In this document: in pieces, positions 34,772 to 42,949 of the stretch
Numbering within the stretch: position 1 is the first letter of the stretch
Layout: every line of letters starts with the position of its first letter
NCBI RefSeq assembly: GCF_014838745.1
Contig: NZ_JABUXR010000008.1
Location: forward strand, 23,855 to 87,854
Length of the DNA stretch: 64,000 nucleotides
Origin: Limosilactobacillus urinaemulieris
GTDB lineage: Bacteria; Bacillota; Bacilli; Lactobacillales; Lactobacillaceae
Reading direction: 5' to 3'
Program-made: the position numbers and the translations under genes
The notes under the pieces: model-generated
Databases searched by the model: none
What the model saw: only the letters and a program-made list of their open reading frames with translations
Told to the model about the DNA's origin: nothing

Positions 34772-36127
34772 ATGAATACCAAGAAACATTTCAAGTTATA
34801 TAAGAGTGGCAAACAGTGGCTATGCATGGCAATTGCGATCACTTCCGTCACACTTGGTATGAGTTTTGCTTCAAATGCGCAAGCTGATACTGATGTTCAA
34901 CCACAAGCTAATCAAACAGCTGTAGTAACATCAGCTTCAACAAGTTCAACCAATGTGGAATCTAGCACTGTTAGTGCAGATTCTCAATCAGCAACAGTAG
35001 AAGTTGCAGAAAACACTAACGATAACAATTCAACAAGTAACGTAACAACAAATGAGAATAGTTCAGTAGCTATTAATGATAATAGTTATGCCATTGCCGC
35101 AACTAGTGCTAAGGCTGCTGCAGCTACAGTAACTACTCCAGAAAATGGCTGGAACAGTAATCACACTGCTTTCTATCAAAATGGTCAAACTGCCAATGGT
35201 TATGTTCAAACTGATGATGGCAATTACTATATGTTTAAGAATGGTGTTCGCCAAAGCGGTGTTCAGAAGTGGATGGGAACTTATTACTACTTTGATCCAT
35301 CAAGCTATTTGCGAGTAGATAATGATTACCGTGAACAGGTATGGCAAGATGGTACGCATAATTGGTACATGTTTGGCAATGATGGTCGAATTGTTAGCGG
35401 CTTATATAATTGGCAAGGTAGTACCTACTACTTTGATCCAAGTAGCTACCTTCGAGTAGATAATGACTACCGTTCAACTGAGGTTGATGGTCGAGGAGTA
35501 TTACTCGGTAGTAACGGAGTTGCCTTAACCGGAGTACAAAAGTGGATGGGGAGTTATTACTACTTTGATCCAGTAACTAAGCTGCGGGTTGATAATGATT
35601 ATCGTCAGTCCCAATGGGGTAGTTGGTACATGTTCGGTAATGATGGTCGGGCAGTGTCAGGCTTATACAACTGGCAAGAAAGTTTATACTATTTTGATCC
35701 GGTAACCTATTTAAAGGATACCAATACCGAAGTTACTGTAAATGGTCAAAAATATAAGTTAGATAGTAACGGAATTGCAACTGCGGAAAACGATGGTGTT
35801 AATCGTGCTTTGTCAATGCAAGGTACTCCATATGTTTGGGGTGGAAACAGGCCTGGTGGTTTTGATTGTTCTGGACTAGTGCAGTGGGCCTTTAATTTAG
35901 GATCAAACTACCGGACTACTTACCAACAACAAACATTGGGTACTCACCATTATGATGTTTATAATGCTCCTAAGGGTGCACTATTATTCTTTGGTAGTGA
36001 CAGTGCTCCGTATCATGTAGCTATTTCTCTCGGTAATGGTTCATATGTTCATGCTCCAGAACCCGGTGATGTTGTAAAGATTGGTTATACTAAATACTTT
36101 ACTGCTAGTTACTATGTCGTTTTATAA
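34772..36127 (+). CDS. KxYKxGKxW surface protein with binding repeats and NlpC/P60 peptidase domain
   Basis: A 451-residue secreted hydrolase. Residues 1-38 (signal peptide, KLYKSGKQW), the Ser/Thr linker and the first repeats are the same as in the GH73 protein at 30053 because of the 813-bp duplication. Residues 340-451 are an NlpC/P60 (C40) D,L-endopeptidase: Cys366 in GGFDCSGLVQ, His415 in PYHVAI and His427 in YVHAPEPG form the expected triad. It should cut peptide stems of peptidoglycan. Same export and binding module as its neighbour but a different cutting domain. Confidence 0.9.
   Translation: MNTKKHFKLYKSGKQWLCMAIAITSVTLGMSFASNAQADTDVQPQANQTAVVTSASTSSTNVESSTVSADSQSATVEVAENTNDNNSTSNVTTNENSSVAINDNSYAIAATSAKAAAATVTTPENGWNSNHTAFYQNGQTANGYVQTDDGNYYMFKNGVRQSGVQKWMGTYYYFDPSSYLRVDNDYREQVWQDGTHNWYMFGNDGRIVSGLYNWQGSTYYFDPSSYLRVDNDYRSTEVDGRGVLLGSNGVALTGVQKWMGSYYYFDPVTKLRVDNDYRQSQWGSWYMFGNDGRAVSGLYNWQESLYYFDPVTYLKDTNTEVTVNGQKYKLDSNGIATAENDGVNRALSMQGTPYVWGGNRPGGFDCSGLVQWAFNLGSNYRTTYQQQTLGTHHYDVYNAPKGALLFFGSDSAPYHVAISLGNGSYVHAPEPGDVVKIGYTKYFTASYYVVL
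34793..35605 (+). repeat. 813-bp duplicated block, copy 2
   Basis: Partner of 30074-30886. Sequences differ immediately upstream (first seven codons) and downstream (after LRVDNDYR). Confidence 0.9.
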
Positions 36128-36134
36128 TAACTGG

Positions 36135-36163
36135 TTAATAGTATAGATGTAATTTGGTATAAT
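36135..36163 (+). promoter_or_regulatory. Promoter of the small lipoprotein gene
   Basis: TTAATA, a 17-base spacer and TATAAT (36158-36163) lie 36 bases upstream of the ATG. Confidence 0.55.
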
Positions 36164-36198
36164 ATAATTACTATCAAAATTTAAGGAGCGCAGATTAT

Positions 36199-36717
36199 AT
36201 GATCAAAAAATTTATGACAACAGTTTTGGCTGGGACTTTAATGTTAACCTTAGCTGCTTGCGGTAACTCAAAGAGTGCTTCTTCTAGTTCAAGTAGTTCT
36301 TCATCAACAACTACTAAGGCAGTTAAAGAGGTTAAGCACCATTCAAAGAAGAATTCATCATCAGCTAAAAACAATAATAAAGCAAAAAATTCAAGTAGTG
36401 ATGATTCAACAACAACTACTTCAAAGGTTGCAGGATCAAATTATAGTGTAACTTCTTCCCAATCAAAGGGTGTCGTTAATAATGAATCATCATCTTCTCA
36501 GATGACAATGACTGCTCAAGATGCTAAGAATATTGTAAAAGAACATATCGGTAATCAACTTAATAATGCGGGAATTGCAGGTCAACCCAAGCCTAATGTT
36601 CCAACAGCAAGTGAAGTTGATGGATATACAGCTGTGCAAAATGGTACAAACAATTGGACAGTCAGTGGTAATGGACACATCTATCATGTAACCACTACTT
36701 CAGTAACAGGAAATTAA
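36199..36717 (+). CDS. Small Ser/Thr/Asn-rich lipoprotein
   Basis: A 172-residue lipoprotein: signal peptide with lipobox LAAC (Cys21), then about 85 residues of Ser, Lys, Asn and Thr in low-complexity order, then a 65-residue C-terminal domain (DAKNIVKEHIGNQL...NNWTVSGNGHIYHVTT). The long spacer would carry the small domain into the wall. Function unknown. A protein with the same design is encoded at 49517-50086, also beside a repeat protein. It has its own promoter and terminator. Confidence 0.75.
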   Translation: MIKKFMTTVLAGTLMLTLAACGNSKSASSSSSSSSSTTTKAVKEVKHHSKKNSSSAKNNNKAKNSSSDDSTTTTSKVAGSNYSVTSSQSKGVVNNESSSSQMTMTAQDAKNIVKEHIGNQLNNAGIAGQPKPNVPTASEVDGYTAVQNGTNNWTVSGNGHIYHVTTTSVTGN

Positions 36718-36725
36718 TTATTACT

Positions 36726-36764
36726 ATGACCTTTCTCTTTAATTAAGATGAGAGGTCATCTTTA
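36726..36764 (+). terminator. Terminator after the lipoprotein gene
   Basis: ATGACCT (36726-36732) pairs with AGGTCAT (36753-36759), with CTC/GAG inside; a short T-rich tail follows. Confidence 0.6.
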
Positions 36765-36787
36765 TATAAAAGAGGTACTAAACGATA

Positions 36788-38572
36788 ATGAAGAAACATT
36801 TCAAACTTTATAAGAGTGGAAAAAATTGGCTTGTTGCGGGGATTGTAACTTTGGCTGCTGGATTAACACTTTTTGCAACTCCAGCGAATGCGGACACAGT
36901 TACGGATAGTAACTCACAAGTAGTTAATAATATTCAGCAAACTCAAGTTGTTAATAGTGAGCAATCAACTTCATCAACTAATAGCAATCAAAGTGAGGTA
37001 AGTACTGAGTCGCAAGTTACCCAGGCTACTACATCTACTAGCACTAATGCTCAAGCTACTGCAACTGCTACCACTACAGTTAGCTATGCAGCAAATGCCA
37101 ACGAAAAAAATGGTTGGGTAAAGCAAGCTGATGGGACAATTGCTTATTATCGTAACGGTCAATTAGATAATGGTCGTGAATATGTTCAACTTGATTCTTT
37201 AACAAATCCAGGAAATAAAGATTGGTACTTATTAGACAATGGAGTTGCAACATCTGGGGTGCAAAAATGGATGGGAACTTATTACTACTTCGATCCAACC
37301 ACTTATTTACGAGTAGATAACGACTATCGTGAACAGGTATGGCAAGATGGTACGCATGATTGGTACATGTTTGGTAAGAATGGTCAAATTGTCACCGGTA
37401 AATATGACTGGCAAGGTAATGTCTACTATTTTGACCCATCAAGTTATCTTAAAGTAGTTAATGACTATCGAGCAACTGAAGCTGATGGACGAGGAGTTTT
37501 ACTTAGTAGTAATGGAGCAGCCTTAAGTGGTGTTCAAAAGTGGATGGGAACCTACTACTACTTTGATCCAGTGACTAAATTACGGGTAGATAATAAATAT
37601 GTCCAATCACAGTGGGGCCTTTGGTACATGTTTGGTAGTAATGGTCAGATTGTTAGTGGCAAATATGATTGGCAAGGAAGTACCTATTACTTTGATCCAT
37701 CAAGTTACCTTAAAGTAGTTAATGATTACCGAGCAACTGAGAGTGATGGACGAGGAGTATTGCTTGGCAATGACGGTCAAGCCTTAAGTGGTGTTCAAAA
37801 GTGGGCTGGGACTTATTACTATTTCGATCCAGTAACTAAGTTACGGGTAGATAATAACTATGTTCAGTCACAATGGGGCGACTGGTACATGTTTGGCAAT
37901 GACGGTCGAATTGTACAAGGCTTCTATAATTGGAAAGGAACACTTTACTATTTTGATCCTAGCTCTTACTTAGTTGTAAAGAACACTTTCTTTAATGGTA
38001 ATGGCTATTGGGGTGATTGGGATGTTCATTATGCTGATGGTAATGGTGCAGTTCATTCAGTAACTTACTTTAGTCAATTTAGACCAATTAATGCTCCTGA
38101 AGGTTGTGCTGCTGCTAGTCTTGCAATGTTGTTAAGTATTAAGAATGAATGGCCAAGTCTTAGTTACCTGTATGCTACTCTTCCTCAATATGGTGGAGTT
38201 TATAGTGTTGCAAACTTTAGGGGAATTCTGCCAATTGATACGTTAGCAGCATACGCACAAAAGTTTGACTCTAATATTAAGAATCTTAAAGGTGCTAGTT
38301 TAGGCAACTTGTCTAATATTGTTCTTTCAGGGCATCCAGTTCTTTATTATGGTTGGTCATCATACGAAACAGTTTGGACGGGAAGAAATCATGCTAAGTT
38401 AATTATTGGTGCTCATAATGGTCTGTATCATGTAGTTGATCCATGTTACTTCTACCGTTCTCAAGGTGCTCATACAATGGGTGGTAATCGTTATGACTGG
38501 GGTGCTGATAGCTGGCGTACTTGGGGTGATATTGCTTCCGAATATGCTGGTAGTGCGCTGACATTACTATAA
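36788..38572 (+). CDS. KxYKxGKxW surface protein with binding repeats and C39-like cysteine peptidase domain
   Basis: A 594-residue secreted protein. Residues 1-36: signal peptide with KLYKSGKNW. Residues 37-105: Ser/Thr/Gln linker. Residues 106-420: aromatic binding repeats, nearly identical over 662 bp with the gene at 47726. Residues 425-594: papain-like C39_2-type domain with Cys440 in APEGCAAASLAML, His535 in NHAKLIIGA and Asp551 in HVVDPC. Such domains are thought to act on wall peptides or surface proteins; the substrate is unknown. Confidence 0.85.
   Translation: MKKHFKLYKSGKNWLVAGIVTLAAGLTLFATPANADTVTDSNSQVVNNIQQTQVVNSEQSTSSTNSNQSEVSTESQVTQATTSTSTNAQATATATTTVSYAANANEKNGWVKQADGTIAYYRNGQLDNGREYVQLDSLTNPGNKDWYLLDNGVATSGVQKWMGTYYYFDPTTYLRVDNDYREQVWQDGTHDWYMFGKNGQIVTGKYDWQGNVYYFDPSSYLKVVNDYRATEADGRGVLLSSNGAALSGVQKWMGTYYYFDPVTKLRVDNKYVQSQWGLWYMFGSNGQIVSGKYDWQGSTYYFDPSSYLKVVNDYRATESDGRGVLLGNDGQALSGVQKWAGTYYYFDPVTKLRVDNNYVQSQWGDWYMFGNDGRIVQGFYNWKGTLYYFDPSSYLVVKNTFFNGNGYWGDWDVHYADGNGAVHSVTYFSQFRPINAPEGCAAASLAMLLSIKNEWPSLSYLYATLPQYGGVYSVANFRGILPIDTLAAYAQKFDSNIKNLKGASLGNLSNIVLSGHPVLYYGWSSYETVWTGRNHAKLIIGAHNGLYHVVDPCYFYRSQGAHTMGGNRYDWGADSWRTWGDIASEYAGSALTLL
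37277..37938 (+). repeat. 662-bp near-identical block, copy 1
   Basis: Matches 48204-48865 (offset 10927) with one difference seen (Gly codon here, Ser in the other copy). It covers only binding repeats. Confidence 0.88.
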
Positions 38573-38684
38573 TGGTAAGAAAGTAGAAAATGTTATTTAA
38601 TATATCTTTGTGAATGTAAATGTGCCTTCATAGTTTGACTTTTGCCGAGCTTTGAAGGCTATTTGTGTATGAAAGGCTTATAAA

Positions 38685-39707
38685 ATGAAGAGAGACAGTC
38701 GTTTTGAATTGCTAAGAATATTAAGCATGTTTTTAATAATGTTATTTCATTTTGAATATTTTGGAGAGACATGGCGAATAGATAAGGCCAATTCATTATT
38801 AGACCAAATAATATTATCTTCTTATTTACCATTTGGTAAGATAGGTGTGTATTTATTTATAATGATTACGGGATATTTTGTCGGTATTAAGAGTTACCGT
38901 ATAAAGAAAAGTTTAACTAAAGCATTTATTATCTGGAGTGAAACAATATTTTATTCCGTAACACTATTCTTAATAATCGTTTTATTAGGTTTGATGAATT
39001 TTTCATTTAAAAATTTCATTGCAGCATGCTTGCCGTTTATTACTAATCAGTACTGGTTCGTTAGTGCTTATATTATGTTGTTAGTCTTAATCCCATTTAT
39101 AAATCTTGCTGTTGAAAATTTAGCAAAAAAGCAATTTATGTATTTAATTATCATTACTAGTTTTTTTGGTTGCTTTTTGACTTCGATCAATAATAGTACC
39201 TTTACTTCAGAAATTTCATTTGGATATATAATTCCGCCTTATTTAATTGGAACTTTTATAAGAAAATATGGGATACAAGTAAGCTATGTAAAAATTAAAA
39301 TAACTATTTTATATTTGGTAGCTGTATTATTAACTGCTTTAATAAGTTATTTTGGTTATGGGAAGTATCGCAGTTTTTTTAATTTTGGTATATTGGAATT
39401 ATTAATAGCAACGTTAGTTTTTGTTGGTTTTACTAAGAATCGGCCTTTTCATAATATAGGGATAAATACGATAGCTAAAACAGTTTTTGCTTCGTATCTA
39501 ATAACCGATAATTTATATTTAAAAGCAGTTATTTGGAACTTCCCATTGTTTCATAATTCTTCAGTATCACCTATTTGGATGAATATAATAGGATTTGGAG
39601 TGGCTGTTGGATTACTGATAGGGAGTTCAATAATTGATTTACTGAGAGACTACCTGTTTAATTTGCTGAAATTTAAGTCAAATAGATTCTTACCAAAGGA
39701 GAAGTAG
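38685..39707 (+). CDS. Acyltransferase family 3 membrane protein
   Basis: A 340-residue protein with about ten membrane segments. It begins KRDSRFELLRILSMFLIMLFHFEYFG, the acyltransferase-3 start with a His in the first segment (LFHFEY), and has NQYWFVSAYIMLLVLIPFINL near residues 114-134. It resembles WcaM/YfiQ-like acetyltransferases of EPS clusters. It is the second acyltransferase of the locus and leads a five-gene run (to 42848) of envelope genes. AT-rich. Confidence 0.8.
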   Translation: MKRDSRFELLRILSMFLIMLFHFEYFGETWRIDKANSLLDQIILSSYLPFGKIGVYLFIMITGYFVGIKSYRIKKSLTKAFIIWSETIFYSVTLFLIIVLLGLMNFSFKNFIAACLPFITNQYWFVSAYIMLLVLIPFINLAVENLAKKQFMYLIIITSFFGCFLTSINNSTFTSEISFGYIIPPYLIGTFIRKYGIQVSYVKIKITILYLVAVLLTALISYFGYGKYRSFFNFGILELLIATLVFVGFTKNRPFHNIGINTIAKTVFASYLITDNLYLKAVIWNFPLFHNSSVSPIWMNIIGFGVAVGLLIGSSIIDLLRDYLFNLLKFKSNRFLPKEK

Positions 39708-39714
39708 CTATAAA

Positions 39715-41436
39715 ATGAAGAAAAGTATAATAAAGTATCGGTTACAGTTATTCATGTTTTTTTGCATAATGGCTGCTATATATATTTGGAGTTTTGCGCA
39801 TTTGCGGATTGTTTTTGGTTCAGGAGATCTGATGTTCCAAGCTAATCGAATTGAAGAACTTTATCAGGATGTGCTCCATGGAGTTTTTGTTCCACGAATT
39901 AGTACGTATACATTTAACCAAGTCGGTAGTGGGATCAACTTCTTTTATCCATGGATTTTGCTATACCCGTTCGTTATTTTTCAGTTAATTACCCATAATC
40001 CAATTAGTGCTTTTTATTTAGGAATATTTTTGGAAACTTTAGTAACATTGTTGCTTTCATATTATGCAATGAGAAAGTATTCAGCTAGTAAGAAACGAGC
40101 AATTATTTTTGCTATTACTTATACTTTTGCTAACTATCGACTTTACTTGGTTTTTAATCAGAATGTTCTGGCTGAATCGATCGCATATACGTTTTTACCA
40201 TTGGTATTACTTGGATTTTATGAAGTCTTTTACCAAAATATTAAAAGTTGGCCAATTTTAGCAATTGGAATGACAATGCTGCTTTATTCGCATATGTTAA
40301 CAACTGCTCTAACTGCGTTGTTTATGTTAGTCACGTTGGTAGTTACTTGGAGATGGATCAGCAATAAGAGATTAAGATTATTAGCGGGAGTTAAGGCTGC
40401 TGGACTAAGTTTCTTATTATCTGCTTTTTATTTGGTGCCGTTCTTTGAACAAACAGTTTCTAACCATTTGAAAGCATCCTGGGTGGGGCTCCTTTTTATT
40501 AAAACACCGATGGAAACAATAACTTCATCAATTAATAACGAGCCAACCCAAGTTGTTGGTTTACTGTTGATGATTGTTTTGATATTTGGCTTCTTCTTTT
40601 GGAAACGAGCAAATACAATAGATCGTTATACTTATCTTTCTGGGATCATACTAGTAGCTTTAACTACAACGCTATTTCCATGGGCTAAGTTACTTAATAC
40701 GCCAGTTGCTAACTTACAGTTTCCATATCGGCTTACTGGACTTGCAACTTTGATGTTAGCAATTTATTTATCGGCAGTTGTTACTTATATATTTGATAAC
40801 TTGCAGAATAGATATGGTATTAGTAAAATCGGCTTTGTTGTTATATTCTCACTTTTATCAGTTGGTTTAACATATTCAGCTGAGCAGCAAATATTAGCAC
40901 AAAGAATTAGCATTCCAATGCTAGACCGTGTGCCAACTCCTAGTCACTATTACCCTGAAGAGCATGGTAAGGGATACAATCTAACCAGCAGCAATTGGAA
41001 TAATATGTTTCATTATTATTCGCATAATGGTTCATTTGACTATTTCCCGGTTACAATAAATGGTGATAATGTTACTGACCTAGTAACTCATCATGCCTTT
41101 GTTAATGGTAGGAAAGTAGCTTTTGCTTCTCGGTTGAAATCGAAGCCAAATGAAATTGTTTATGATTTATCAGGAATCAAGAATGGAACGTTGGTTGAGT
41201 TGCCAATATTGTACTATCATAACGATCTGGTTAAAGTGGGGGAAAGTAATTATTTGAAACCTACTTTAACGAAGAGAACCACAGTCAAGATAAAGGTTCC
41301 TGTAAAAGACAAAACTGTTAGTTTAAAATACTTCAATTCTAAACTAGATAACGGCTCAATGTTAGTTTCAATTCTAACTTGGCTTGGGTTAATTATTGTT
41401 TACTTTAAGTATAAATTGTCAGGTAAGGAAGAATGA
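39715..41436 (+). CDS. GT-C-like membrane glycosyltransferase candidate
   Basis: A 573-residue protein with about eleven membrane segments followed by an extracytoplasmic domain (roughly residues 400-545) and a last membrane segment. The first outer loop holds an acidic pair site (VFGSGDLMFQANRIEEL, residues 31-47), as in GT-C enzymes, which use polyprenyl-phosphate sugars outside the membrane. The sequence family is not one I can name with certainty (YfhO-like proteins are an alternative). Its stop overlaps the UbiA gene by four bases (ATGA), so the two probably form a donor-synthesis and transfer pair. Confidence 0.65.
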   Translation: MKKSIIKYRLQLFMFFCIMAAIYIWSFAHLRIVFGSGDLMFQANRIEELYQDVLHGVFVPRISTYTFNQVGSGINFFYPWILLYPFVIFQLITHNPISAFYLGIFLETLVTLLLSYYAMRKYSASKKRAIIFAITYTFANYRLYLVFNQNVLAESIAYTFLPLVLLGFYEVFYQNIKSWPILAIGMTMLLYSHMLTTALTALFMLVTLVVTWRWISNKRLRLLAGVKAAGLSFLLSAFYLVPFFEQTVSNHLKASWVGLLFIKTPMETITSSINNEPTQVVGLLLMIVLIFGFFFWKRANTIDRYTYLSGIILVALTTTLFPWAKLLNTPVANLQFPYRLTGLATLMLAIYLSAVVTYIFDNLQNRYGISKIGFVVIFSLLSVGLTYSAEQQILAQRISIPMLDRVPTPSHYYPEEHGKGYNLTSSNWNNMFHYYSHNGSFDYFPVTINGDNVTDLVTHHAFVNGRKVAFASRLKSKPNEIVYDLSGIKNGTLVELPILYYHNDLVKVGESNYLKPTLTKRTTVKIKVPVKDKTVSLKYFNSKLDNGSMLVSILTWLGLIIVYFKYKLSGKEE

Positions 41437-42284
41437 AAGAATATATAAAATTAATACGACCATTTCACTGGATAAAGAATATCTTAATATTTGTACCCCT
41501 CTTTTTTGGTGGGCAGATTACTAATATTCATAAATTAGGAATTTTGGTGTTAGGATTTATCTCATTTAGTTTTGTTGCTTCGTCTGTATACATTATTAAT
41601 GATATTCAGGATGCCGAGAAAGACCGCAAACATCCCAAAAAGAAATTCCGGCCAATTGCTAGTGGCAAGATCAGTAAAATAAATGCGGCTAAGTTTCTAG
41701 TAATTTTGTTAATTATTGCTGCTTTGATTATGATTTATGCCTCAATGGATACTGGAAACTGGTTTGCAATCTTTGCTTTACCTTTATCATATTTAGTAAT
41801 TAATATTGCATATAGTAATGGCTTGAAAAATATTCCATTATTAGATGTAGCAATTATTTCTTTGGGTTTTGTCATTAGGTTGTATTACGGTAGCATTTTA
41901 TCTAATATTGCAATATCAGATGCCTTATTTCTAACAGTTGTTTCGGCTTCGTTCTTCTTAGGCTTTGGTAAGAGAAGAAATGAGCTAAAGAAAGGAACGA
42001 GTACGAGAAAAGTCCTGAAAGCTTATAATATTCACTTCCTTGATAAAATTATGTATGTTTTCATTGGATTGACTTTAGTGTTCTACTCACTATGGACGAT
42101 TTCCAAAGGAGAAGACTTGGTATATACGGTTCCCTTTGCAATGCTGATTGTGGCTGACTATTGTTTGATTATTGAGAGTGATAGTTCTGATGGTGATCCA
42201 GCTGAAGTGCTGAAACATTCAAAAACATTGTTGAGTTTATTGGTGTTGTTTGCGGTGATACTGTTTGTATGTCTGTATGTTTAG
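41433..42284 (+). CDS. UbiA-family prenyltransferase, phosphoribosyl-polyprenyl-phosphate synthase-like
   Basis: A 283-residue UbiA protein with about eight membrane segments. The first Asp-rich motif NDIQDAEKD (residues 56-64) runs straight into HPKKKFRPIASG (67-78), the arrangement of mycobacterial decaprenyl-phosphate 5-phosphoribosyltransferase (Rv3806c) rather than of quinone enzymes. RLYYG near 148-152 begins the second Asp region. That family joins phosphoribosyl diphosphate to a polyprenyl phosphate. Coupled to a GT-C-like gene, it suggests a furanose (ribose or arabinose) surface modification. No DprE1/DprE2 epimerase genes are in the window. Confidence 0.8.
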   Translation: MKEYIKLIRPFHWIKNILIFVPLFFGGQITNIHKLGILVLGFISFSFVASSVYIINDIQDAEKDRKHPKKKFRPIASGKISKINAAKFLVILLIIAALIMIYASMDTGNWFAIFALPLSYLVINIAYSNGLKNIPLLDVAIISLGFVIRLYYGSILSNIAISDALFLTVVSASFFLGFGKRRNELKKGTSTRKVLKAYNIHFLDKIMYVFIGLTLVFYSLWTISKGEDLVYTVPFAMLIVADYCLIIESDSSDGDPAEVLKHSKTLLSLLVLFAVILFVCLYV

Positions 42285-42347
42285 AGCTTAGATTAGTTAC
42301 TGCAATTTAAACATATTAGCTAGGAGAAGTAGGAGGTGTATGTATCA

Positions 42348-42848
42348 GTGAAAAATTTTGATTATAAAAGTATTATAAGTGGAAATCTAAATGGTGAAAC
42401 TGAAGAAAAAAGATTTGCAAAATTCAATGGACTATCTGAAAAACAAATTGATTTAATGATTGATGAAAGGAAAGCAACACACCCATCAAAGTATGTTACT
42501 TTTCTATCTATAGTTTTAGTACTTTTTTCATTATTATTAACCAGTTTTGATCAAGCAGCAACTCTTGATCATAATGAAATTTATGGGCAAATTCAAATTT
42601 TAACAGAGACTAAAGAATATAAACAATTAAATGCTAAAGAACAGAAAAAAGAGATTCAGAATGCCATAAAAAAAGCAAATAAAACTGACCTTAATGATAC
42701 AAATCTTTTGTCTATAGTTTTATCAATCTTTACTCTTATAACTCTACTGGCTTTAATTATAGCGGTTAATATGATAATAAGAGCCAATAAAGAACTCCAT
42801 GAATTATATACATATAGAAGAATTTTAGACGAAAATATAACTAATTAA
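42348..42848 (+). CDS. Hypothetical two-segment membrane protein
   Basis: A 166-residue protein with a charged N-terminus (residues 1-45), a membrane segment near 48-65, an extracytoplasmic Lys/Glu-rich coil (about 70-115) and a second membrane segment near 122-145. I do not recognise it. The GTG at 42348 is chosen because AGGAGGTG ends nine bases before it; the GTG at 42336 overlaps that site. It follows the UbiA gene and precedes the LCP gene. Confidence 0.6.
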   Translation: MKNFDYKSIISGNLNGETEEKRFAKFNGLSEKQIDLMIDERKATHPSKYVTFLSIVLVLFSLLLTSFDQAATLDHNEIYGQIQILTETKEYKQLNAKEQKKEIQNAIKKANKTDLNDTNLLSIVLSIFTLITLLALIIAVNMIIRANKELHELYTYRRILDENITN

Positions 42849-42949
42849 TTTACAAATTTATTAAGACCTATTATATAAAATTGAAATTTACTTTGTTCCT
42901 ATAGTATATTTGAAGAGTTATAGAAAATTATCAATTGAGGTATCTGCAT

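Noticed and set aside
30000-36000. Choline-binding proteins of pneumococcal type
   Set aside because: The repeats keep the YYFDP pattern of glucan/wall-binding repeats, but the choline-site tryptophan spacing is not clear, so ligand choice is left open.
37277-37938. Regular repeats that could be mistaken for a CRISPR array
   Set aside because: They are in-frame codons for aromatic protein repeats; there are no constant direct repeats with unique spacers and no cas genes.
42336-42347. GTG at 42336 as start of the small membrane protein
   Set aside because: It overlaps the ribosome binding site AGGAGG; GTG 42348 has proper spacing.
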